Shown here: positions 1 through 5,775 of the stretch, one piece after another
How positions within the stretch are numbered: the first letter of the stretch is position 1
Layout of the letters: every line of letters starts with the position of its first letter
The notes under the pieces: model-generated
What the model was told of the DNA's origin: nothing
Databases searched by the model: none
Seen by the model: the letters and a program-made list of their open reading frames with translations, nothing else
Assembly (NCBI GenBank): GCA_964431685.1
Contig: CAYSLA010000175.1
Coordinates: forward strand, 1 to 7,073
Direction: 5' to 3'
Length of the DNA: 7,073 bases
Origin: CAYSLA01 sp964431685
GTDB lineage: Bacteria > Armatimonadota > UBA5829
Program-made: the position numbers and the translations under genes

Positions 1-1282
1 TTTCGCTATACTCGATGATGTGCTCATTGCCAGAGAAGAGTATCGCCACGTGAGGAGCATCGTGTATCAGGCAGTTCGCGATCCTGTTCCCGACACCGTT
101 GATTCCTATCGCGGGAGAATACATGCGAGTGATTCTGCCATAGCCGTGTATGTGGCATTCCAGTACCTGATGGTTGGCAGCGGCGAGCGTGACTCGGTCG
201 CCGCCAGTAATAGTGATTCCGTATTGCCCGATACCGTGCAGTTCGCACCCCCGGATGATACACCGGCTTCCACCCTGCACATTGATGCCATATCCCCCAA
301 CGTTCCTCACGAGGCAATCTGATATGGTCACGTCGTCGCTGTCGGAGATATCGATAGCTCCTCCGCGCGTGTTTTCGATCAGCAGGTTGTCCAAATGAAC
401 GTGAGAGACGCTCTTGGCAACGATGGCTTTATCAACCACCGACACAACTACTTTCGACGACTCTATATCATCCGGCGGCCATAGGTACAGCAAGCCATTT
501 TCGCGATCCAGGTACCACTCCCCGGGCGTGTCTATCTCCGAAAGAAGATTGAATGCATAGAAGTACTGCCCGGGCCTGTAGCCGTAGGTGTGGTATGGAG
601 GCGCGACTTTGATTACGCTGCGGTCAACGTCTATCTCAGCAATCCTGTGCTTTTGATCGGACCAGTCCCAGAACCAGTATCCGTGCACCCACGGATCGGT
701 TTCCTTCAACCAGCGCGAAGGCCTATCGCCATCGTAGATGATATCGCCGACATAGTCGCCGGGTATCCCCCAATGCACCTGCTTGAATGGCTTGTTGTCT
801 ACGAGGCCCACGATCTTCGTGAAGCCCTCGTTGGGCCATCGCGAAAGAGTCATCGGGACGTCGTTGAAGAACAGCTCCACTCCGCCCTCGATGGGCGGAC
901 CGAAGTCTGTGATTCCGAGGACCTTCAGGTCAGCCTGCACCACGTTGTCGCGGGCTTTCTCATCCATAGCGGCCAATACGTCACGATTGGCGACAGGCTC
1001 GAAGTTCGTGATCCGGACTCCTCCGCAGATCGACGAGCCATCCGCGCCCTTGTATATCACGGGCGATGACTGCGTTCCCGAGTCCAGCTCATCGAGCAGG
1101 AGTGGCTGGTGAAGCTCGATGGTCCCGACGATCGTGACCTCAATCGGCTGATCTGTGGCTTCGCCCTTGTGCCTAAGCTGTCTGATGGTGTCGCGTGCCT
1201 TCTCCAGCGTCGCGAACGGTCTGGACTCGGTGCCATCCCACCCATCGTTGCCATTCGAACTAACCCACAGTTGAATGCTCAT
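1..1282 (-). CDS. Right-handed parallel beta-helix protein, GH141-like (3' end beyond window)
   Basis: The minus-strand frame is open from ATG 1282 to the left edge: 427 codons with no stop. The N-terminus (LWVSSNGNDGWDGTESRPF, residues 5-23, then TLEKARDTIRQLR) is the usual opening of pectate-lyase-like beta-helix proteins. The middle part (WLKETDPWVHGYWFWDW at about 191-207, then YAFNLLSEIDTPGEWYLDRE at 242-261 and LLYLWPP) closely matches the pattern I know from GH141-type proteins, a family that includes a fucosidase and a xylanase. From about residue 283 onward it turns into beta-helix coils (VHLDNLLIENTRGGAIDI, VTISDCLVRNVGGYGINV, CIIRGCELHGIGQYGITI). ATG 1282 follows a GAGGGAAG Shine-Dalgarno-like stretch. 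An in-frame ATG lies 12 bases upstream (1294), and a TAG at 1297-1295 sits directly before it. No longer N-terminus is therefore possible, and no signal peptide is present. It starts 47 bases after the esterase stop, in the same direction, so it is probably co-transcribed. The family is clear; the substrate is unknown, and it may act on plant- or microbe-derived glycans. Confidence 0.85.
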   Translation of the reverse strand, partial: MSIQLWVSSNGNDGWDGTESRPFATLEKARDTIRQLRHKGEATDQPIEVTIVGTIELHQPLLLDELDSGTQSSPVIYKGADGSSICGGVRITNFEPVANRDVLAAMDEKARDNVVQADLKVLGITDFGPPIEGGVELFFNDVPMTLSRWPNEGFTKIVGLVDNKPFKQVHWGIPGDYVGDIIYDGDRPSRWLKETDPWVHGYWFWDWSDQKHRIAEIDVDRSVIKVAPPYHTYGYRPGQYFYAFNLLSEIDTPGEWYLDRENGLLYLWPPDDIESSKVVVSVVDKAIVAKSVSHVHLDNLLIENTRGGAIDISDSDDVTISDCLVRNVGGYGINVQGGSRCIIRGCELHGIGQYGITITGGDRVTLAAANHQVLECHIHGYGRITRMYSPAIGINGVGNRIANCLIHDAPHVAILFSGNEHIIEYSE

Positions 1283-1329
1283 AGCTTCCCTCATCTATCT
1301 GCTGGGGTGAAAACACCGCCAGCCACACT

Positions 1330-3131
1330 CTATTCTGCGCCCGCAGACACCTGCGAGAACGCGTCCTTGATCACCTCGTCAGGGCCGTTTACGTAGATAT
1401 CTCGGCCCGCGCTTCGGTTGAGCTCACTTATCGTCTCATCGTCCAACCCTCGCCCAGCGCCATCGAGCGGCCGCACGATCCTGACAGGGCATCGAAGGCT
1501 GGACACGAGTTCCGGTATATCGTAATGAAGCAGCACGTTGGGGAAGAACGACACAGCCGGCCAGGACCAATACTCCTCGCGCAGAAGAGCGGCAAAGCTG
1601 CTGAGGCAATCCCAGACAACAACTCCGCCCACGCTGGGGTCCGCAGCGGCAACGTGCAGCGCAACAACGCCACCAAGGCCGCACCCGGAAACTATCATTC
1701 TTCCGGTATCAGAAGAACAGTCCTCTCTGGCGTAGGAGACACTCGACAGACCGTCACGAATGCGCATACCGAGGACTGAGTCGCCCAGTTCGGCGCTCAG
1801 ATATGACACGCACCGGTCGGGACTCCCCCAGCCAGCCAGGTCATAGGGGTATGTGCAGGGAGCAGAGTTTCCGCATCCGCGCAAATCGACCGAAAGCACA
1901 CTGCGCCGGATGCTGCCATCACCCATAAAACCGATCACGTGAGTGAGCATTCCGCCGCTCACAAGAAGGCGATCTCTGCCGTCATCATCAAAGTGAACGA
2001 TAGAGCAATCGCTGTCGGCAGCAGGGACAACACAGGTGGCGGGAAGCTCGATTCCAGGTTCCGGCTTCAGCAGAACGTGCTGCATCGAGTAGTCCCATAT
2101 CGCGAATGGAGTGCTAACCGTGCTGTCGGGGACCCGGATGGGACGGGATTCCAAATCCCGCCCCATCGGATCCTCCACATTGGCCAGCGTCCGCACAGCA
2201 GATGTGACGCTATCAGCGCACACGCTCCGGCCTGCCGCCAGCTCCTCCGCACGATCCAGCGTGAGGGTTCGCATGTTTACATCATTGCGGGGCTTGCACA
2301 TCAGGTGCTCATACGGGTCCAGNNNNNNNNNNNNNNNNNNNNNNNNNNNNNNNNNNNNNNNNNNNNNNNNNNNNNNNNNNNNNNNNNNNNNNNNNNNNNN
2401 NNNNNNNNNNNNNNNNNNNNNNGACAGCAACTGGGCCCGACCACGGTGATTCTGTCGTCGATGAGCCCTGCGGCAATCGTGGTGGTCCCGCCGCCCGAAA
2501 CTCCCGTCATCGCGACGCCGCAGGAGAGATCGACATCGTCGCGAGTCTCCAGATAGTCTATACACCGAAGCGCATCGGCGATGAAATATCTGCTCGACGT
2601 TTCTCCGACCAGGTAACACCGGACTCCGTCGACGAAATGGTCGTTGCCCTGCCGCTTCTCGCCGGACTGGCCCGGGGGGTCGAAGGTGATGGCAAGATAG
2701 CCGCACTTCGCAAAGTACTGGCATGGGAGCTGATAGTCCGCGAACTGCTTCCCGGAATGGCCGACCGGAACGACCACTGCAGGATATGGAGGATCAAAGT
2801 CCAAAGGCACGTAGACCGTCGCGTTTACTTCCCATCCGGGAAATGACTCGAAGATCACATTCTCCAGTCTGTAGCCGTGCTTTTCGAACGAGCTCACCAA
2901 TCGAGGTTTCGGTGGCGCGGCATCTGGCCCGACGGGCATACCCGCATAGTAGTCGCTGATGGAACTAAGTGTGCGAGCGCGGTACTCAGCCGTCTTGCCA
3001 TCCCGCAGGGCTTCCGCGCGGCGCCGTCGAGCCTCCTCCAGATGATCTAGGCAGCGGTCTATGATGTGTGATCGCAACATATCCCTCAGATCGACGTTGG
3101 GGGGGATGGGACTCAGATCATGCTTGGGCAT
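1330..3131 (-). CDS. Tandem alpha/beta-hydrolase, acetylxylan-esterase-like (interrupted by N gap)
   Basis: This is one gene split by 100 Ns, with 236 residues before the gap and 330 after it. The first half is a helical N-terminal segment (about 1-60) followed by an alpha/beta-hydrolase domain: VNATVYVPLDF, the oxyanion-type VGHSG (123-127), LAITFDPPGQSGEKR, and the nucleophile elbow GVSGGG with Ser212. This resembles the acetylxylan-esterase/Abhydrolase_7 group, whose members deacylate sugars. Its Asp and His are not visible and should lie in the gap. After the gap comes a linker, then a second hydrolase-like domain (from about PGIELPATCVVP). This has the elbow GCGLGG with Gly instead of Ser, an Asp candidate in RPLDG, and no evident catalytic His near the C-terminus. 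ATG 3131 is preceded by GAGGA at good spacing. There is no signal peptide, so it is probably cytoplasmic. The two halves are in different frames relative to the 100-N filler, which reflects the gap length rather than a proven frameshift. The fold is confident; the substrate is inferred. Confidence 0.85.
2137..2167. repeat. Palindrome inside the esterase coding sequence
   Basis: The left arm GATGGGACGGGATT (2137-2150) and right arm AATCCCGCCCCATC (2154-2167) are inverted copies with 13 of 14 positions paired; the only mismatch is A2143/C2161. The loop is three bases (CCA). On the coding strand it spells the residues PMGRDLESRPI, in the segment between the two hydrolase domains. The arm contains the word ATGGGAC that also builds the palindrome in the spacer upstream of this gene. 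It looks like a repeat-type palindrome tolerated in a linker, but its copy number in the genome cannot be seen here. Confidence 0.75.
2323..2422. other. Assembly gap (100 Ns) inside the esterase gene
   Basis: A run of exactly 100 Ns, a common filler for a gap of unknown size. The coding frame before it (codon first bases congruent to 2 mod 3) and after it (congruent to 0 mod 3) agree only if the true gap length leaves remainder 2 on division by 3, so it is not 100. The family usually has roughly 100-130 residues between the nucleophile-strand segment and the interdomain linker, whereas 33 codons would be too few. The true gap is therefore probably a few hundred bases (inference). Confidence 0.95.
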
Positions 3132-3148
3132 TTGTTCCTCGCTTGGAA

Positions 3149-3204
3149 ATGGGACTCATAGGACTGTTGGGACCTATGGGACCTATCAGTCCCATCCGTC
3201 CCAT
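3149..3204. repeat. GGGAC-word repeats forming a long hairpin in the aminotransferase-esterase spacer
   Basis: The spacer is built from near-repeats of (A/T)GGGAC(C/T)(C/T)AT. Direct copies start at 3150, 3168 and 3177, a degenerate one lies near 3161, and inverted copies occupy 3189-3195 and 3198-3204. The core folds as 3168-3182 against 3189-3203 with loop CTATCA: 13 of 15 positions pair, with one two-base internal mismatch. It ends shortly before the Shine-Dalgarno of the esterase gene. No T-run follows on either strand, so a simple intrinsic terminator is unlikely. It may be an interspersed repeat, or an mRNA structure that uncouples or stabilises the two messages. Confidence 0.75.
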
Positions 3205-3220
3205 CTTCTCGGACGCTCGT

Positions 3221-4408
3221 TTAGACTTTCGACAAAGCGCCTTTCAGAGCGGATGAGCCGGATTTGATCTCATCCTCGGTCCACTCCGGATTCATAGAGA
3301 TAAAGAACGTTCGGCGGAGCAGTTCCAGTGTCTTCGGGCACGCTTCCTCGGAGTAGTCCATTCTGAGCCCCTGGTTCTGAGGGAAGTTGAACGGGTTCAT
3401 GTCCGGATGATGCATTATGCGCTTCTCCAAGAGCGGCGTCCAGTTGGTGTAGACGTGTTTGCCGTGATCTATCCCCAGCCACCCCTGAAGCGGACATACG
3501 TCAACAAACGCTCTTGCCCGTTTCTCATCGTCAAACTGCAGCGTCATCACGACCCCGCAGTCGCCATCGGGGTCGTTGCTGGGAGCGACGCGGATTCCGG
3601 GAACAGCTTTCGCTTCTTCCTCGAAACGCTTGCGGGCACGGCGAAGATCAGCGAGAATGCCATCTAGCCTCTTCATCTGCACGCGCATGATTGCAGCCAT
3701 TACCTCGTCCGCCCTGTACTGCTGTGCTACAAAAATGGGCACCTGCAGTTCACATGCCTTTGGGCGAAACGCGGAACCGGAATCGGAGTATATCGACGCG
3801 ATCTCATATATTTCGCGGTCGTCTGTCACCAGCGCGCCGCCCTCTCCGCAGGATATGATCTTGAACCAGTTAAAACTGAACGCGCCTGCGTCACCCCAGG
3901 TTCCCGTTCTCTTGCCCTTGAAGGTTCCGCCAATCATCTGGCAGGAATCTTCTACAACCTTGAGATTGTGCTTCCTCGCTATCCGAACTATCGCTTCCAG
4001 ATTCGCAGGCCGACCGACCATGTGAACCGGTATGACAGCCTTGGTGTTGGGCCCGATCTTGCGCTCGAAATCGGCAGGATCCAGTGCCATAGTCTCGTCA
4101 ACCTCTGCCAGTACCGGAATTCCACCGACGGTCAACACCGAGGTGGCAGTAGCGAGCCACGTATAGGCCGGCACGATAACTTCGTCTCCGGGACCAACTC
4201 CGATACCCGCGAGAGCACACACCAATGCGGCAGTGCCGCCGCCGCACATCAGCAGGGAGTATTCCGAGCCTATCTTCTCTGACCACTCCTGCTCAAACAG
4301 ATCGCACTCACCCAAATGTCCCGAGGAAGCCTCTCCAACGCGAAATAGTTGCCCGGATTTGATTACTTTCCGGACTTCTTCAATTTCCTCTTTGCCTATC
4401 CTGTACAT
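3221..4408 (-). CDS. DegT/DnrJ/EryC1/StrS family PLP-dependent aminotransferase
   Basis: A 395-residue sugar aminotransferase (or related enzyme) of fold type I. It would move an amino group, usually from glutamate or glutamine, onto a keto-sugar or keto-cyclitol in the cytoplasm. Visible signatures are GGGTAAL near 56-62 (phosphate binding), GDEVIVPAYTW (74-84), the PLP-ring Asp154 in VVEDSCQ, and GDAGAFSFNWFK with Schiff-base Lys183, followed by GEGGALVTDD. All core catalytic residues are present and the length is normal. The open frame extends upstream to 4564, but ATG 4408 begins at the usual family start (YRIGKEEIEEVRKVI) and is preceded by a near-perfect GAGGAGGTG. I therefore chose it and treat the extra 52 codons as non-coding. 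It is the first gene of the probable three-gene operon with the esterase and beta-helix protein. EDSCQ replaces the common EDAAQ, and Cys-Gly precedes GGTAAL; both are modest variants. The substrate cannot be read from the sequence. Confidence 0.92.
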   Translation of the reverse strand: MYRIGKEEIEEVRKVIKSGQLFRVGEASSGHLGECDLFEQEWSEKIGSEYSLLMCGGGTAALVCALAGIGVGPGDEVIVPAYTWLATATSVLTVGGIPVLAEVDETMALDPADFERKIGPNTKAVIPVHMVGRPANLEAIVRIARKHNLKVVEDSCQMIGGTFKGKRTGTWGDAGAFSFNWFKIISCGEGGALVTDDREIYEIASIYSDSGSAFRPKACELQVPIFVAQQYRADEVMAAIMRVQMKRLDGILADLRRARKRFEEEAKAVPGIRVAPSNDPDGDCGVVMTLQFDDEKRARAFVDVCPLQGWLGIDHGKHVYTNWTPLLEKRIMHHPDMNPFNFPQNQGLRMDYSEEACPKTLELLRRTFFISMNPEWTEDEIKSGSSALKGALSKV

Positions 4409-4414
4409 CGAACG

Positions 4415-4423
4415 CACCTCCTC
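4415..4423 (-). promoter_or_regulatory. Strong ribosome binding site deciding the aminotransferase start
   Basis: On the minus strand GAGGAGGTG lies six bases before ATG 4408, a near-perfect complement of the 16S rRNA tail. It supports the shorter 395-residue protein over the 447-codon open frame beginning at 4564. Confidence 0.85.
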
Positions 4424-4545
4424 GTAATCCGCACACGTGCGGGCTTGCAGCATTGTCATTGCTGTATAGTGTGCCACAATAGCAGCCATTTTGCCAAATC
4501 GTTCAGAAAGGGCGTCGACCTCCGCGCACGTCCCCTTTCCTCCTA

Positions 4546-4575
4546 TTGTAGAATCACCTGTCATCGCGCTATACT
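4546..4575 (+). promoter_or_regulatory. Possible sigma-70-type promoter for the ppx-like gene
   Basis: The -10-like TATACT (4570-4575) matches TATAAT at five of six positions. An 18-base spacer separates it from TTGTAG (4546-4551), a poor -35 box. The position fits transcription of the downstream phosphatase gene starting near 4582, with the palindrome at 4603-4635 in the leader. It rests on sequence likeness only. Confidence 0.35.
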
Positions 4576-4602
4576 ATCTTCATCAACTTGGCAGAATACC
4601 TT

Positions 4603-4635
4603 CCCTAACCCACTCCGTTTCGGAGGGGGTTAGGG
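4603..4635. repeat. CCCTAACCC-type palindrome in the leader of the ppx-like gene
   Basis: CCCTAACCCACTCCG (4603-4617) pairs with CGGAGGGGGTTAGGG (4621-4635): 14 of 15 positions match, with a TTT loop. Two G-T wobble pairs could extend the stem outward. It resembles GC-rich interspersed palindromes of many bacterial genomes (from memory, not searched). Its right flank GGGGGAGGTG also looks like a ribosome binding site for GTG 4645. Folding could therefore hide or imitate a start signal. Confidence 0.8.
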
Positions 4636-4698
4636 GGAGGTGCAGTGCGTCATCTTTCGGGCTTGGCTCGTCAGCGCACGGCTGGGACGGCGGTATGT

Positions 4699-5775
4699 AT
4701 GCTCCCCATTGCAGTGATCGACATCGGCACGAACTCCATCCGGCTGGCTGTTGCCAGGCCGGAGTCAGAGCACCACTACAACACAGTGACGATGCTCAAG
4801 GAAGTGGTGCGGCTGGGTGAGGGCGAGTTCACGCACCACAGGATAACCAGTTCGGCAATGGAACGTGGCCTGCTCGTGCTGAAGAAGTTCGCAGGCACAG
4901 CAAGAAGTCACGGGGCAGTGGAGATAATCGCTATCGCCACTGCCGCCCTGCGAGAAGCTCAGAATCGCGCGGAGTTTGTGGAGCGTGCAGAGTCGGAATG
5001 CGGCGTTGACGTGCGAGTGGTCAGCGGCGTCGAAGAAGCCCGCTTGATATACCTTGGGGTAGCAAGCGGGGCCGATCTGGGCACAAACAAGGGATTGTTC
5101 ATCGACATCGGCGGCGGCACCACGGAGATAAGCGTCGGCGACAGCAGAGAGTATTTCATGCTCGAGAGCCTGAAGCTGGGCGCAATCCGCGTGGCTGAGA
5201 TGTTTCCGGCGGGAGAATCCGGAAAAGTCAGCAAGAAGAGGTTCTCGGCAATGCTTGACCACGTCCGGGGTGCGGCAAACCACGCTGTACGTCGGGTTGC
5301 CGAACACGGATTCGACCAGGCATACGGCAGTTCCGGAACCATCATAAACCTCGCCGAGATCACCGCGCGCCGTCTCAACGAAAACGTCACTACCATCCGC
5401 AACTACCCCCTGCGCTATACTGACCTGGTGGAGACAACTGCTATGCTGTGCGGTCTAACCCTTGAGCAGAGGCGCAACGCGCCCGGAATCAACCCCGAAC
5501 GCGCCGACATAATCATATCCGGTGGCGCAGTCATTCAGGGCATTATGGAGAAGACGGGGGCGGAGAGTATACGCGTCAGCGACCGCGGTCTGAGGGACGG
5601 AGCTCTAATCGACCACATGCTGGCTGAAGATGAGGCAAAGGAGACATATCACACCACCTCTCCGCGGCTGCGCAGCATACTGGGGATGTGCAGGGCGGCT
5701 CCACCGTTCCGTCGCCGCTTACGGGCACAACGTACGGATTGCTTTCGATGCATCGTTCGCCGGAATCCAGAGTAA
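4699..5775 (+). CDS. Ppx/GppA-family exopolyphosphatase, C-terminus lost
   Basis: A cytoplasmic enzyme of the ASKHA fold that removes phosphate from inorganic polyphosphate, or hydrolyses pppGpp. Signatures in order, numbered from the alternative GTG 4645 start, are IDIGTNSIRL (25-34, phosphate loop 1), the SGVEEARLIY region with the candidate catalytic Glu (130/131), FIDIGGGTTEISV (phosphate loop 2, from about 152), YGSSGTIINLAEI, and SDRGLRDGALIDHM (from 312). The two-lobed core is thus complete. ATG 4699 starts just before the first motif, as usual in the family. GTG 4645 adds 18 unconserved residues but has a stronger ribosome-binding-like stretch, which is itself part of a palindrome. 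After TTSPRLRSILGMCRA the sequence stops resembling the family. The next 25 or so codons are a Pro/Arg/Cys-rich tail read antisense through the neighbouring glycosidase gene. The C-terminal helical HD-type domain that often follows is missing. The family call is firm; the truncation is probably a join artefact or deletion. Confidence 0.88.
   Translation: MLPIAVIDIGTNSIRLAVARPESEHHYNTVTMLKEVVRLGEGEFTHHRITSSAMERGLLVLKKFAGTARSHGAVEIIAIATAALREAQNRAEFVERAESECGVDVRVVSGVEEARLIYLGVASGADLGTNKGLFIDIGGGTTEISVGDSREYFMLESLKLGAIRVAEMFPAGESGKVSKKRFSAMLDHVRGAANHAVRRVAEHGFDQAYGSSGTIINLAEITARRLNENVTTIRNYPLRYTDLVETTAMLCGLTLEQRRNAPGINPERADIIISGGAVIQGIMEKTGAESIRVSDRGLRDGALIDHMLAEDEAKETYHTTSPRLRSILGMCRAAPPFRRRLRAQRTDCFRCIVRRNPE

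Larger units (their letters stand above)
4409..4698. other. Divergent intergenic region between aminotransferase operon and ppx-like gene
   Basis: These roughly 290 bases separate two divergently transcribed genes and should hold both promoters. They contain the aminotransferase ribosome binding site, a plausible plus-strand promoter (4546-4575), the palindrome at 4603-4635, and a weaker inverted pair GAAAGGG/CCCTTTC (4506-4512 and 4533-4539). On the minus strand TTGGCA (complement of 4489-4494) and TATACA (complement of 4463-4468) resemble promoter boxes, but they are about 20 bases apart at best and I do not call a promoter from them. No RNA gene or riboswitch was recognised. Confidence 0.6.

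Noticed and set aside
590..1112. Plus-strand open frames of up to 159 codons
   Set aside because: They are antisense to the GH141-like gene, whose minus-strand translation has clear family motifs. The plus-strand products show no recognisable domain.
1939..2556. Plus-strand 205-codon open frame across the N gap
   Set aside because: It is antisense to the esterase gene and carried through the gap only because Ns are not read as stops.
2301..2724. Overlapping frames across the gap as evidence for a frameshifted pseudogene
   Set aside because: The frame difference is fully explained by a filler gap of arbitrary length. Coding on both sides is intact and conserved-looking.
3168..3203. Hairpin as an intrinsic terminator for the aminotransferase gene
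   Set aside because: No run of T follows the stem on the minus strand; the next bases are ACAGTCCTATGAG. The repeat-word composition fits an interspersed repeat better.
4409..4564. 52-residue N-terminal extension of the aminotransferase
   Set aside because: The near-perfect ribosome binding site before ATG 4408, the normal family length and the lack of family-like sequence in the extension favour the shorter protein.
4765..5402. Minus-strand open frames of 147 and 180 codons
   Set aside because: They are antisense to the Ppx/GppA core, which carries all the diagnostic motifs on the plus strand.
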